37,162 bases of DNA from Pseudomonadota bacterium (GCA_021826035.1 JAKBBE010000019.1:1-37162); one strand, 5' to 3'; numbered from the stretch's first letter, positions 10,401-18,636 are shown. Made by a program: numbers and translations. Notes: generated from the letters alone by a model not told the origin.

Positions 10401-10685
10401 GTCGGTGTCCGGGTCCCACTGCAGAGTCAGTGTGCCGAGTGCCCCGAGGCCCTGCGGCGTCTGGATCCGTGAGACGGTCTCGATGTAATAGCTCACCGTG
10501 TCGGGCGTCAGTTCGACCTGGCGATCGACGAGCAGGATCTTCAGCGCCGCCTGGGTCGCCTTGCCCGGCGGCGGCACCGCAACCGGCCTCACCCACGCAG
10601 GCGGCGGACCAAACTGCAGCGCGTTGGCGGCACAGATGGCAGCGGACCAGAGCAACGCGGCAAGACTCGGCAGGATGCGGCGCAT
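7404..10685 (-). CDS. DUF3857 / transglutaminase-like / TPR-repeat exported protein
   Basis: A 1093-residue protein with a signal peptide (about 1-22). A DUF3857-type beta domain covers about 45-240, followed by a transglutaminase-like core (about 270-400). The Cys-His-Asp triad is visible: Cys333 in Phe-Gly-Asp-Cys-Lys, His375 in Phe-Asn-His-Val, and Asp390 in Trp-Leu-Asp-Gly-Thr. From about residue 660 to the end lies a chain of TPR units (Ala-rich helices with repeated Tyr-Arg-x-Ala and Leu-x-x-Ala patterns). The architecture matches a known class of large periplasmic proteins of unknown substrate. Only 33 bp separate its 3' end from the convergent lipoprotein gene. It lies 75 bp downstream of the hypothetical gene on the same strand. 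Confidence 0.88.
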   Translation of the reverse strand: MRRILPSLAALLWSAAICAANALQFGPPPAWVRPVAVPPPGKATQAALKILLVDRQVELTPDTVSYYIETVSRIQTPQGLGALGTLTLQWDPDTDVLIVHKVDIIRGGKVINVLASGQQFTIAKRETNLAYATLDDTLSAILQPAGLRVGDMLDIAYTLERTDPVMAGHPSASLEQPPNMPVSRLYMRVIWPVSEPIRWHASQGLPGVRQFRHGGTEGLSVTLKHVRPILQPAGAPLRALVDRRIDLTSFRSWGALARLFVPLYRKAERLPANSPLHAQIARIRAATADPKRQAALALRLVQNKVRYVFLDLDQGGLVPAPVDLTWSRRFGDCKAKTVLLLALLHGLKIDAEPVLVNTIAGDGVARRLPMMLFNHVLVRARIGGKTYWLDGTRIGDRSLDHLHTPYDHWGLPLSSHGARLIAMVPRPLTHPLVRTSVHIDAAGGISAPAPFHVTTTLGGDVGLLMKLRLANMTSGQIDAGLRQFWAAQYNFVHIQSVSAAYGQRTREERLQMTGTAKMSWRGGRYQADVLAMGYHAQFERQPGPNRNAPYAVLYPTYKQTTETIVLPGGGKGFSLVGADLKRTVAGTEFQRHARLHGAVFRADTSWRSVAREFPASHAAKDQKILRALNRSTLYVEAPRGYVPNPTQRAWGLPKRNESAQSFARSAMILSNHGALSAAMTDIRVALQFDAANADALTTRGIIYAREGHSKRAAADFTAVLARHPHNWRADDGRGVLAYNMGKYRGAITEFTMALQRHRRDAFALSYRATAFAHLGRLNRALTDLTAASRQAPKNVTLAVTLYWMRAFVLQHEGNAAAATAQATALERAYPKSPVAFYVAAAIFRALHQPRRAHQAMHRGFVLDPSPSMRLTRLPYRPWTDLNGRRRDIEAALKAEPESPGTLMLLAQVQESAGEDSAAIGSLSRALRNIRTTEAIVALPEQLKMLVPNLLALRAIAYAKSGRQPLARRDLAAAHATATHAVALNNLCWRLATAGVSLRAALADCTAALARHPYVPAFLDSRALTLLRLGRYHQAIASYKAALRLAPQLSTSLFGLGICELRTGHARRGRADIRLAEFFSFAVADQFAHYGIRP

Positions 10686-10760
10686 CGATGTCCCCGTGTT
10701 TTTGGAAGCCGGCGCCCGAGCGCTGCGTCGGTGGTGGAAAGCTTAACACCACGCCCCGCT

Positions 10761-11150
10761 CTAACGGGCGAGCGCACTCGGCAGCAGAAAAATCGTGCGC
10801 GCCGCCGCGCTCGCAATCCGCTCGGGGCTGTAGAGCCGCTCGAGCACCGACCGATCGAAAAGGTCTGGATGGGCCTGGGCAAACGCCTCGAACGTCCCCG
10901 AGCCGTGCTCGAACAGTCGCTCGGCGAGCAGCGACAGAAAGGCGACGGTGATCGTCTGGTGAAACTTCCCGGGGACCCCGGCCCGGGCGGTCAAGGACTG
11001 CAGCGCACGCGAGTAATACAGCGCGGCCTCGGGAAAGTCGTAACGGCGCAGCATCTCGAAGGCCATGCGCACGTGCTCCCGGTGCGTGACGGTGGCCGAA
11101 TTGAGCTCCCCGCGCAGAAAGCAGGCGAGATCCGCGGGCTGCTCACTCAT
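10761..11150 (-). CDS. Conserved hypothetical protein paired with a ribbon-helix-helix protein
   Basis: A 129-residue soluble, all-helical-looking protein with no signal peptide. It contains a Thr-His-Arg-Glu-His-Val segment (about 22-27), an Ala-Leu-Tyr-Tyr-Ser-Arg segment and a Gly-Lys-Phe-His-Gln-Thr-Ile-Thr motif (about 62-69). These His/Thr positions recall a widespread but uncharacterised bacterial family. The start codon overlaps the end of the upstream RHH gene by 8 bp, so the two are coupled. The pairing of a small DNA-binding protein with a small partner resembles toxin-antitoxin or autoregulated modules, but the sequence shows no known toxin fold. Confidence 0.7.
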   Translation of the reverse strand: MSEQPADLACFLRGELNSATVTHREHVRMAFEMLRRYDFPEAALYYSRALQSLTARAGVPGKFHQTITVAFLSLLAERLFEHGSGTFEAFAQAHPDLFDRSVLERLYSPERIASAAARTIFLLPSALAR

Positions 11151-11406
11151 GGGCTTCGACCTCGTGCATGCGGTGCGCGTCCTCGGCGGCGAGGTCCAGA
11201 CCGTAGACCGCCTTCAGCGCCCGGATCTTGCGCAGAGTTGCCGGCGAAAAAGCCGCTTTACCCTCGAAGGCGTGCAACACGATGCCTTCGAGTAGATCCC
11301 CGAGGGACATCTCCAGCTCCGCGGCCAGCGCCTTCAGTACTTTCAGCAGCCGACGCTCCAGCCGCACCCCGGTTTGCACGCGTGTGATGGTCTTCATGCA
11401 GATCAT
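11143..11406 (-). CDS. Ribbon-helix-helix (CopG/Arc-like) small protein
   Basis: An 87-residue protein. A beta-strand-like stretch (Thr-Gly-Val-Arg-Leu-Glu-Arg-Arg) is followed by two helices (about 20-50) with the Glu-Met-Ser-Leu-Gly-Asp-Leu-Leu-Glu-Gly turn typical of RHH proteins. A second in-frame ATG lies nine bases in (MKTITRV) and could be the true start. Reading upstream, the mRNA has AAAGG about ten bases before the first ATG. A GGTACC dyad sits directly before the start codon and may be its own operator. It is translationally linked to the downstream hypothetical gene. Confidence 0.7.
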   Translation of the reverse strand: MICMKTITRVQTGVRLERRLLKVLKALAAELEMSLGDLLEGIVLHAFEGKAAFSPATLRKIRALKAVYGLDLAAEDAHRMHEVEAHE

Positions 11407-11420
11407 GGTACCACGGTACC
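11407..11420. promoter_or_regulatory. GGTACC double dyad before the RHH gene (candidate operator)
   Basis: The sequence GGTACCACGGTACC is two copies of a self-complementary hexamer separated by two bases, so it is a direct and an inverted repeat at once. It overlaps the start region of the RHH gene. RHH dimers commonly bind such short tandem dyads and autoregulate, which makes this a reasonable operator guess. No binding data can be read from sequence. Confidence 0.35.
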
Positions 11421-11605
11421 TTTCACCTACGCCACCGGTCCTTCCGGGTCCTGGGTGCGACCGGGCGAGGCGGTGCGCTGCCCGGTAATATGTCCTTCGG
11501 CATTTTCAACCGGGGCCGTGGTCCTCGCGTCGTGGCACCGCTCGGGAACCCCGGCGGCGCTGGAGGGTCAATCCGGCTCTTAGGAACACTCTGGAGGCGC
11601 TCGCC

Positions 11606-12631
11606 ATGTCCGGCACCAGTCCGCTCGCCCCTTCCGCCCCTACCGCGGCCCCCGCCCCCACCGGCGGCGCTGCGCAGGCCGCGTTCGCTCGGCTGCGCAC
11701 CTACCTGCGCAGCCAGATCCTTGGGCAGGAGGCACTGGTCGAACGGCTGCTGGTCGCCCTGCTTTCGGACGGCCACCTGCTGGTGGAGGGGCCGCCCGGG
11801 CTTGCCAAGACCCGCGCCATCAAGGCGCTGGCCCACGCGGTGGAGGCGGACTTCCAGCGGGTCCAGTTCACGCCGGACCTGCTGCCGGCGGATCTGACCG
11901 GTTCGGATATCTACCGGCCGGAGGAAGGCACGTTCCGCTTCCAGCGCGGACCGCTCTTTCATAATCTGATTCTTGCCGATGAAATCAACCGGGCGCCGGC
12001 CAAGGTGCAGTCGGCACTGCTGGAGGCCATGGCTGAGCGGCAGATCAGTGTCGGGGCCGCGAGTTATCCGCTGCCGCCGCTGTTCCTGGTCATGGCGACG
12101 CAGAATCCGATCGAACAGGAAGGCACTTATCCGCTGCCCGAGGCGCAACTCGACCGCTTCATGCTGCACACCCGGGTCGATTATCCCGACCGCGCTACGA
12201 CGCTGAAAGTGATGGCGCTGGCGCGCGGCGAGGCGATCAGCCAACGTGAGATTGCCCCGCCTACGCAACGGATGAGCCAGACCATGGTATTCACCGCACG
12301 GCGGGAAATTCTAGGCCTGACGCTGTCCGATCCGGTGGCCGAGTACATCGCCGCACTGGTCGACGCCACACGCCGCCCCGAGCCCTACAGCGCGCAGTTG
12401 CGTCAGTGGCTGCGCTGGGGCGCGAGTCCACGCGCGGCAATCGCCATCGAACGCGGCGCGCGTGCGCTCGCCTGGCTCGAAGGCCGCGATTTTGTCAGTC
12501 CCGAGGACGTGCAGGCGATCGCCCCGGACGCACTGCGCCACCGGCTGCTCATCGACTACACGGCGCAGGCGCAGGGCGTCACCGCCGAGAGCTGCGTGCA
12601 CGAACTGCTCAGCCGGGTGCCGGCGCCCTGA
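11606..12631 (+). CDS. MoxR-family AAA+ ATPase
   Basis: A 341-residue ATPase with a GGAGG ribosome-binding site about 10 bases before the ATG. Walker A is Gly-Pro-Pro-Gly-Leu-Ala-Lys-Thr (Lys68). Walker B is Leu-Ala-Asp-Glu-Ile-Asn-Arg, followed by the Ala-x-x-Gln-Ser-Ala-Leu-Leu-Glu-Ala-Met segment. The MATQNP sensor-1 motif and a Tyr-Pro-Leu-Pro-Glu-Ala-Gln-x-Asp-Arg-Phe arginine-finger region are also present. MoxR proteins act as chaperone-like partners of VWA proteins; here it leads an operon with two of them. The 199-bp gap to the divergent RHH gene must hold its promoter, which I could not place with confidence. Confidence 0.93.
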   Translation: MSGTSPLAPSAPTAAPAPTGGAAQAAFARLRTYLRSQILGQEALVERLLVALLSDGHLLVEGPPGLAKTRAIKALAHAVEADFQRVQFTPDLLPADLTGSDIYRPEEGTFRFQRGPLFHNLILADEINRAPAKVQSALLEAMAERQISVGAASYPLPPLFLVMATQNPIEQEGTYPLPEAQLDRFMLHTRVDYPDRATTLKVMALARGEAISQREIAPPTQRMSQTMVFTARREILGLTLSDPVAEYIAALVDATRRPEPYSAQLRQWLRWGASPRAAIAIERGARALAWLEGRDFVSPEDVQAIAPDALRHRLLIDYTAQAQGVTAESCVHELLSRVPAP

Positions 12632-12635
12632 ACGC

Positions 12636-13538
12636 ATGAGCCTCCCGACGCTCGAAGAACTGCTCGCGCTGCGCGGTGCGGCGCATGGTCTGTCACTACA
12701 GCATCAGCGGCGGGCCCGCGCCGCCCTGCTCGGAGCGCACGCCAGCGCGCAGCGCGGTCGCGGTCTGGAGTTTCAGGAGGTGCGTCTCTACACCCCGGGA
12801 GACGATCCGCGCAGCATCGACTGGCGGGTCACGGCGCGGCGCGGACGAGCGCACACGAAGCTGTTTCACGAGGAGCGCGAGCGGCCGGTATGGCTGCTCG
12901 TCGATCTGCAACCGGGCACCTTCTTCGGCAGCCGCCGCCAACTGAAATCCGCACTCATCGTGCGCATCGCCGCCCTGCTCGCCTGGACGGCCGCACTCGA
13001 AGGCGACCGGGTCGGGGCATTGGTGGCGGATGGACTGGCGCCGCCGCGCATTTTACCGGCCCGTGCACGACTCGCCGGCGTGCTGCCGTTGCTGGAGACG
13101 TTGCTGGCGGTGCAACCGCAAGCCCCGGCACCGCCGGTACCGCAGGCCCTGCCCGACGCACTGCGGGCTGCGGTCCCGCTGATCCGACCAGGCAGCCAGA
13201 TTCTGGCCGTCAGCGACTTCGCCGCGCCGACGGCGCGCGAGGAGCCTCTCTGGCTGCCGCTGACGCGCCACAATGACATCCGGCTCTACTGGGTCACTGA
13301 TCCTCTGGAGGCCCAGGGGCTGCCACCGGGGCGATTCCGCGCCGGCCTGCCCGGCCGCCTCGCGATACTCGATGGGCAGCGGGTGCGCAGCGCGTGGCGC
13401 GACGCCTGGCAGGCGCGCGAACAGAGTCTCGCCCATCTCTCGCAGCGTCTGGCCGCACCGGTGGCACGGCTCCACACCTCGGAGCCGGCCGAGGCGGCAT
13501 TGCGCCAGAGTCTGCTCGGCGGACCATCCGCAGCATGA
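12636..13538 (+). CDS. DUF58 protein of the Bat operon
   Basis: A 300-residue protein starting four bases after the MoxR stop (ATG 12636). The DUF58 signature is present near residues 40-65 (Gly-Leu-Glu-Phe-Gln-Glu-Val-Arg-x-Tyr-x-Pro-Gly-Asp-Asp-Pro-Arg-x-Ile-Asp-Trp). DUF58 proteins have a VWA-like fold. The expected metal-site motif is degenerate here (Val-Asp-Leu-Gln-Pro-Gly in place of Asp-x-Ser-x-Ser). It overlaps the next gene by ATGA. A longer in-frame reading back to 12462 lies inside the MoxR gene and is not needed. Confidence 0.9.
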   Translation: MSLPTLEELLALRGAAHGLSLQHQRRARAALLGAHASAQRGRGLEFQEVRLYTPGDDPRSIDWRVTARRGRAHTKLFHEERERPVWLLVDLQPGTFFGSRRQLKSALIVRIAALLAWTAALEGDRVGALVADGLAPPRILPARARLAGVLPLLETLLAVQPQAPAPPVPQALPDALRAAVPLIRPGSQILAVSDFAAPTAREEPLWLPLTRHNDIRLYWVTDPLEAQGLPPGRFRAGLPGRLAILDGQRVRSAWRDAWQAREQSLAHLSQRLAAPVARLHTSEPAEAALRQSLLGGPSAA

Positions 13539-14011
13539 ATCCGAACTGGCTGACAGCCCTCGCGCCGGCCCACGCGCCGCCGCCCCCGCCGGTGTGGCCG
13601 CCGGCACCGGGGTGGTGGATCCTCGCCGGACTCACCGCGGCGGTCGTGGCCGGCGCACTGGGGTGGTGGCGTGCCCCGCGCCTGCGGCGCAGGCGCGGGG
13701 CACTGCGGGAACTGCGACGCATCCGCGCGGCGGCCGCCGACCCACAGACCAGTGCACGCGCCATTGAGAGCCTGCTGCGCCGCTACGCCATGGCGGTGTT
13801 CGGGCGCGATCGGGTCGCGCGACTCACCGGTGAGGCGTGGCTCGCGTTTCTTGGCGAGGAAGGCGCTACGGCGCTTGCCGGAGCGTCCGGCCGCGCTCTG
13901 CTCGGCGCCGCCTTCGGTGATCACCCGCTCGATCAGCGCGCCGAATGGCTGGCCGGGGCCGAGGCGTTCGTGCGCCGCGCCGGACGCAAACACAAAGGCG
14001 GGCAGGGCTGA
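13535..14011 (+). CDS. DUF4381 small membrane protein of the Bat operon
   Basis: A 158-residue protein that overlaps the DUF58 stop (ATGA) and ends in a TGATG overlap with the next gene. A proline-rich N-terminus (Ala-Pro-x5-Pro-Val-Trp-Pro-Pro-Ala-Pro-Gly-Trp-Trp) leads into one transmembrane helix at about 28-45. The rest is cytoplasmic and helical, with the Leu-Arg-Glu-Leu-Arg-Arg-Ile and Leu-Leu-Arg-Arg-Tyr-Ala patterns seen in DUF4381 proteins. Such proteins regularly lie between DUF58 and BatA genes. Molecular function is unknown. Confidence 0.85.
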   Translation: MNPNWLTALAPAHAPPPPPVWPPAPGWWILAGLTAAVVAGALGWWRAPRLRRRRGALRELRRIRAAAADPQTSARAIESLLRRYAMAVFGRDRVARLTGEAWLAFLGEEGATALAGASGRALLGAAFGDHPLDQRAEWLAGAEAFVRRAGRKHKGGQG

Positions 14012-14976
14012 TGTTTCACTTCGCATGGCCGTGGATGGCGCTGCTGACACCCCTGCCTTGGGTGCTGCGGCGCGTGCTGCGCAATGCCGAACCCTCCGGC
14101 GCGGCACTGTTTGTGCCGATGGCTGCGGACGTCGCCGCCGCCGGCACCGGTGCGCCGCGCATCGGGCGAATCGATGCGGTGCTGCTGAGCAGCATCTGGC
14201 TGCTGCTGATCCTCGCGGCGCTGCGCCCGCAATGGCTCGGTGCACCCATCCCGGTGCACACCGAGGGTCGCCAGATCATCCTGGCGATCGACTGCTCCGG
14301 CTCCATGGCCACCGAGGACATGGGCGGTCGGCAAAGCCGGCTGCAGATCGTCCAGCAGGTCGCTGGCCGTTTCGTCAGCCACCGGCACGGCGATCAGGTC
14401 GGACTGATCCTCTTCGGGACGCGCCCCTACCTGCAGGCGCCGCTCACGACCGATCTGGGCACCGTGCATCGCTTTCTCGACGAGGCGATGGTCGGCATCG
14501 CCGGACCCCAGACTGCGATCGGCGACGCCATCGGGCTGGCGATCAAGACACTGCGCCAAGATGATCGTGGCGTGCACACTCACCGCCAGCCGCTGCTGAT
14601 CCTGCTTACCGACGGCGGCAACAACACGGGCGTGATGCCACCGCTTGAGGCAGCCCGGCTCGCCGCGCAAACCGGGCTGCGCATCGACACCATCGGGGTC
14701 GGCGCCGCGGTACACCAGTCATTCTTCGGCGTTACCGGCAACACCGACCTGGACCAGAAGCTGCTGCAGAAGATCGCCCGCATCACCGGCGGGCGCTACT
14801 TCCGCGCCACCGATCAGGGCGCACTGCGCGCGGTCTATCGACAGATCGACCGCCTCGAGCCGGTCGCGGGCGATCGGCGCTGGCTGCGTCCGTCGAGCGA
14901 ATGGTTCGGCATACCGCTCGCGCTCGCGCTGCTGCTGAGCATTCCGGCCGCCTGGCGCATGACGGAGCGGACCTGA
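14011..14976 (+). CDS. batA: BatA-like von Willebrand factor A domain membrane protein
   Basis: A 321-residue protein with N-terminal membrane helices (about 5-20 and 55-72), a periplasmic/cytosolic VWA domain (about 88-290) and a C-terminal transmembrane helix (about 297-315). The metal-ion-dependent adhesion site is intact: Asp94-x-Ser96-x-Ser98 (Asp-Cys-Ser-Gly-Ser-Met), plus a Leu-Thr-Asp-Gly-Gly-Asn-Asn motif. Start at 14011 is fixed by the TGATG junction with the DUF4381 gene. BatA belongs to the Bacteroides aerotolerance set that helps cells withstand oxidative or envelope stress. Confidence 0.92.
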   Translation: MFHFAWPWMALLTPLPWVLRRVLRNAEPSGAALFVPMAADVAAAGTGAPRIGRIDAVLLSSIWLLLILAALRPQWLGAPIPVHTEGRQIILAIDCSGSMATEDMGGRQSRLQIVQQVAGRFVSHRHGDQVGLILFGTRPYLQAPLTTDLGTVHRFLDEAMVGIAGPQTAIGDAIGLAIKTLRQDDRGVHTHRQPLLILLTDGGNNTGVMPPLEAARLAAQTGLRIDTIGVGAAVHQSFFGVTGNTDLDQKLLQKIARITGGRYFRATDQGALRAVYRQIDRLEPVAGDRRWLRPSSEWFGIPLALALLLSIPAAWRMTERT

Positions 14977-14978
14977 AC

Positions 14979-15971
14979 ATGCCTCGCGCCCTTCACTTCC
15001 TGCATCCCTGGGCGCTCGCCGCGCTGCCGCTGATGTGGGCGCTGGCGCTCTGGCTGGCTCACCGGCGCGCGCGCACCGGCGCCTGGCCGCGGTTGGTAGA
15101 CGCAGACCTGCTGGCGCTGCTGCGCCTGGAGGGTGGGGGCGCACGCGCCCGCTCACCCTGGCCGCTGATTGGCGCGCTGTGGACACTCGGTGTGGTGGCG
15201 CTCGCCGGCCCGAGTTGGCAACGGCAGGTCACCGCCGCGTACCGCCTGCCGGCGGCCTGGGTGCTCGCCGTACAACTCTCCCCCTCCATGGAGGCGAGCG
15301 ACCTGTCCCCGAGTCGGGCCGCGCAGGCGCGCTTCGCCGTCGATAACCTGCTCGCGGCCGCACACGACGCCCGCGTCGGACTCGTTGCCTTCGCCGGGGA
15401 AGCGTACACCGTCGCGCCGCTCACCGCCGATGGCGCGACCGTGCGCAATCTCGACCGGGTGCTCTCCCCGCGGCTGATGCCTGAACACGGCGCTCGGCTC
15501 GCACCGGCGTTGCGCACTGCCTCGCGCCTGCTGCACGCCTGGGCGGGCAACGACCGGCAGGTCATCGTCCTGATGGACTCCGTCCATGACCCGGCGCGAG
15601 CGATCCAGATGGCCGCACGCCTGCGCCGTGCCGGCATCACGGTCAACGTCGTCGGTGTTGGCACCAGAGCCGGCGCTCCAACGCCGCGCGCCACAGGCGG
15701 ATTCAGGAGCGGCGCGGACGGCAAAGTGCTGATCAGCCGGCTGCATCCGGCCGTGCTGCAGCGCATCGCCGAGGCCGGCGGCGGGGAATTCGTCCGGCTC
15801 GATCAGCTGCCGCAACTGATTGCCGCGCTGCACGCCGACGGCCTGCGCGGCCTCGGCGGCGCCCACGCCGCGCCGCAAGTGCACCTGTCGAGCTGGCTCA
15901 ACGACGGGGTGTGGCTGTTGCCGCTGATCGTGCTGCTCGGGGCGTTGCTCTCTCGCCGGGGGTGGACATGA
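14979..15971 (+). CDS. batB: BatB-like VWA membrane protein with a degenerate metal site
   Basis: A 330-residue protein two bases downstream of batA, with membrane helices near 8-26 and 62-78, a VWA domain (about 92-290) and a C-terminal helix (about 308-325). The normal first MIDAS motif Asp-x-Ser-x-Ser reads Gln99-Leu-Ser-Pro-Ser here (codon CAA at 15273-15275). The second motif, normally Thr-Asp-Gly, reads Met-Asp200-Ser. The fold should be intact but divalent metal binding is likely impaired. It overlaps the next gene (ATGA). It may serve as a structural partner of BatA. Confidence 0.88.
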   Translation: MPRALHFLHPWALAALPLMWALALWLAHRRARTGAWPRLVDADLLALLRLEGGGARARSPWPLIGALWTLGVVALAGPSWQRQVTAAYRLPAAWVLAVQLSPSMEASDLSPSRAAQARFAVDNLLAAAHDARVGLVAFAGEAYTVAPLTADGATVRNLDRVLSPRLMPEHGARLAPALRTASRLLHAWAGNDRQVIVLMDSVHDPARAIQMAARLRRAGITVNVVGVGTRAGAPTPRATGGFRSGADGKVLISRLHPAVLQRIAEAGGGEFVRLDQLPQLIAALHADGLRGLGGAHAAPQVHLSSWLNDGVWLLPLIVLLGALLSRRGWT

Positions 15972-16915
15972 ACCGTCGCAGCGCCGTGCTGATGCTGCTC
16001 GGCTGCCTGGCGAGCGCGCCGGCGTTCGCCGGGGTCTGGTCGAATCTCTGGCGCACCCCCGATCAGCAGGGCGAAGCGCTGCTCGCGGCCGGCCGACCGG
16101 CGCAGGCGGCGGCGCGCTTCACCAGCCGGCGCCGCAAGGCGTACGCGGACTTGCTCGCCGGCCGCTATGCACCGGCGGCTCAACTGCTGCAGCCGCTGAA
16201 GGACCCCACCAGTGAATACAACCTCGGCAATGCGCTGGCGCACCTGGGGCGGCTGCACGCGGCGCTCGCGGCCTACGATGCGGCGCTGAAGCAGCGGCCA
16301 CACGACCGCGACATCCGCCACAATCGCAACCTGGTGGCGCGCGTCCTGGCGCACCGCCCGCCGCAACAATCCTCGGCGCAGCACCGCCCGTCGGGTTCGC
16401 AGTCGCCTCCAAACAAACGCAACGGCGGCCAGCAGGGTGCTCGAGCAGGGCAGGGGAAACGCCAGGAACAATCGCGCAGACCGCACGGCGCATCGCAAGG
16501 TCAGGCGGCTCCGAAGAGTGGCCACGGCGCCAATGCCGGATCGTCTCACCCGAGCGCATCTAACGGCCGCACCCGCTCGGCGGCGACAACCCACCCGGCC
16601 TCCGCCACGGGAAGCGCGCCGCACACAGCGGGACAGACGCTGCGCAACGCCGAGCGCGCCGCGGCACTGGCTCGAGCACAGCAGCGCCAAGGCGCAGGCC
16701 ACGCGGCGTCAGGTCGCTTGCATCACGGCCCCCACGGCACCGAGCACGCCCTGCGGGCGCACGGCAGCCGCACGGCGCCACCGCCGAAGCCGCCGAGTGA
16801 AAAAGCACTGGCGCTGAAACAATGGCTGCGGCAAATCCCCAATGATCCGGCCGGGCTGCTGCGACGCAAATTCCTGATCGAGTACCTGCTGCGCCATCCG
16901 GGAGCGAATCCATGA
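15968..16915 (+). CDS. BatC-like TPR protein with a long low-complexity linker
   Basis: A 315-residue protein with a signal peptide (about 1-22, ending Ala-Phe-Ala). TPR-like helices follow at about 60-125, including Tyr-Asn-Leu-Gly-Asn-Ala-Leu-Ala-His-Leu-Gly. A stretch of about 140 residues is rich in Gln, Gly, His, Ser and Ala (about 130-270). The C-terminus carries Leu-Arg-Gln-Ile-Pro-Asn-Asp-Pro-Ala-Gly-Leu-Leu-Arg-Arg-Lys-Phe, a motif I recognise from proteobacterial Bat operon TPR proteins, followed by a short tail. In some species this part is fused to BatB; here it is separate but co-translated on both sides by ATGA overlaps. Confidence 0.85.
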   Translation: MNRRSAVLMLLGCLASAPAFAGVWSNLWRTPDQQGEALLAAGRPAQAAARFTSRRRKAYADLLAGRYAPAAQLLQPLKDPTSEYNLGNALAHLGRLHAALAAYDAALKQRPHDRDIRHNRNLVARVLAHRPPQQSSAQHRPSGSQSPPNKRNGGQQGARAGQGKRQEQSRRPHGASQGQAAPKSGHGANAGSSHPSASNGRTRSAATTHPASATGSAPHTAGQTLRNAERAAALARAQQRQGAGHAASGRLHHGPHGTEHALRAHGSRTAPPPKPPSEKALALKQWLRQIPNDPAGLLRRKFLIEYLLRHPGANP

Positions 16916-18636
16916 CGCGTCGCCTCGTCGCTGTGCTGCTCACGGCACTCTTGTGCTCGGCGCTGCCGAAGGCGTACGCGTCCGTCACTGCCACACTCAG
17001 CAACACCCGGATCACCACGGGCAGCACGGTGCAGCTCACGCTGACCTACGACGGTCTCACCACAAGCGAACCGCATCTCGCACCGCTGCGACGTGACTTC
17101 GACATCCTCGGCAGCAGTGCCAGCACCAGCGTGCAATTCGGGACCGGCGGCAGCGCCGAGCGCGCCCAGGTCATCCTGACACTGGCGCCGAAACGCACCG
17201 GACGATTGACGATCCCTCCGCTCGCCTGGGACGGTGAGCACAGTGCACCGCTGAGGCTGACGGTGAGCGGCGGTAGCGCCACCGGCAGCCCCGCGACGGG
17301 TGCTGCCGCACCGATATTCATCGTCAGCCGCACGCGGCCCGCAGCGCCCTATGTACAAGCGCAAGTTCACCTCACGGTGCGCATCTACACCGATGAGCAG
17401 CTGTATCACGCCAGCCTCGCGTTCTCGGGCAACCGCGCGGTGCTCGTCAAGCACGCGGGGGCCGACCAGTACGGCACCGCCGTGCGCAACGGGCGGGTCT
17501 ACCGGGTGATCACGCGCCGCTTCGTGCTGTTTGCACTGCACAGCGGGCGCATCAGCTTGACGGGGCCCGTGCTCGAGGCCGAGGTGGCCACGCACACGCA
17601 GGCCTCGCCTTGGCCGAGCAACGCCTTTGGCGGATTCTTCGGCGGCCTGATGCAGACGCTGCACCCGATCGAGGTACACGGCGACCCGATCGTCCTGTCG
17701 GTGCGGCCACGGCCCGCGGCGGCGCGAGGCCGGGATTGGCTGCCGGCACAGTCCGTGACGCTGAGCGCGCACTGGAATCCGAGCTCCCGCAGCGTACCGG
17801 CCGGCGATCCTCTCACCCTCGAGCTTGATCTGAAAGCGATCGGCCTCACGGCCGCGCAGCTACCGGACCTGGCGCACCGCCTGCGCCCGCCGGCCGGGCT
17901 CAGCCGCTACCCCGACCAGGCGCGACTGCAGGATGCGACTGCGGATACGGGCATCCTCGGCAGCCGCGCACAGACCATCGCCTTCATCGCGGACCGTCCC
18001 GGGCACTATCGCCTGCCGGCACTGACGGTTCATTGGTGGAACACTCGAACCGACCATCTGGAGCGCGTGACGCTGCCGGCGCAGACCCTGGAGGTCACAC
18101 CGGCAGCGACGGGTGGGCCTGCGCCGACCGTCACGGCGAGCACCCCACCGGCACCAGCCGCGGCGCCAAAACCGGCCGCCGCCCGCTCCATGCGGGTCTC
18201 ACCGTGGCCGTGGTTGACGGGGGCGCTGGCGCTGCTGTGGATCGCAACACTGGCCGCCTGGCTCTGGTCTCGCCGCCCCTCCCGCACACGCCGGGCCCCG
18301 CCGCCGCCCCCGCAGCGCGACACACGCCCTGATGCCGCAACAGAACGGACCGCGTTTTATGCTGCGTGCGCCCGCAACGACGCGCCGGCCGCACGCCGTC
18401 ACCTGCTCGGCTGGATGAGTGGCGCATGGAACGTGCCGGCGACCAGCCTGCACCCGCTGCTCGCCGCCGGCCTCGATGAGCACGTGCAAACATTGCTGCG
18501 CGACTTGGAACGTGCCTGCTATGGCGGCGGCAGCTGGGGAGGCCTAGCACTCGCCCAGGCGCTGCGCGACCTGCCGGCGCGCCGGGACGACAGCCGGGCC
18601 GGCGAACGCGACACGCTGCCGCCGCTGTATCCGTAA
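16912..18636 (+). CDS. batD: BatD-like oxygen-tolerance protein
   Basis: A 574-residue protein with a signal peptide (1-23), beta-rich extracytoplasmic domains (about 25-410), a Pro/Ala linker, one transmembrane helix (about 432-450) and a cytoplasmic tail of about 120 residues with a helical C-terminus. Two features match the BatD family: the early Val-Thr-Ala-Thr-Leu-Ser-Asn-Thr-Arg stretch followed by a Leu-Thr-Leu-Thr-Tyr segment, and the late Ile-Pro-Pro-Leu-Ala-Trp motif. It is the last gene of the operon; pyrE converges on it with only eight bases between stops. Confidence 0.9.
   Translation: MTRRLVAVLLTALLCSALPKAYASVTATLSNTRITTGSTVQLTLTYDGLTTSEPHLAPLRRDFDILGSSASTSVQFGTGGSAERAQVILTLAPKRTGRLTIPPLAWDGEHSAPLRLTVSGGSATGSPATGAAAPIFIVSRTRPAAPYVQAQVHLTVRIYTDEQLYHASLAFSGNRAVLVKHAGADQYGTAVRNGRVYRVITRRFVLFALHSGRISLTGPVLEAEVATHTQASPWPSNAFGGFFGGLMQTLHPIEVHGDPIVLSVRPRPAAARGRDWLPAQSVTLSAHWNPSSRSVPAGDPLTLELDLKAIGLTAAQLPDLAHRLRPPAGLSRYPDQARLQDATADTGILGSRAQTIAFIADRPGHYRLPALTVHWWNTRTDHLERVTLPAQTLEVTPAATGGPAPTVTASTPPAPAAAPKPAAARSMRVSPWPWLTGALALLWIATLAAWLWSRRPSRTRRAPPPPPQRDTRPDAATERTAFYAACARNDAPAARRHLLGWMSGAWNVPATSLHPLLAAGLDEHVQTLLRDLERACYGGGSWGGLALAQALRDLPARRDDSRAGERDTLPPLYP

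Noticed and set aside
9462..10472. A 336-codon plus-strand frame opposite the DUF3857/transglutaminase gene
   Set aside because: No motifs, and the minus-strand gene has its catalytic triad in this stretch.
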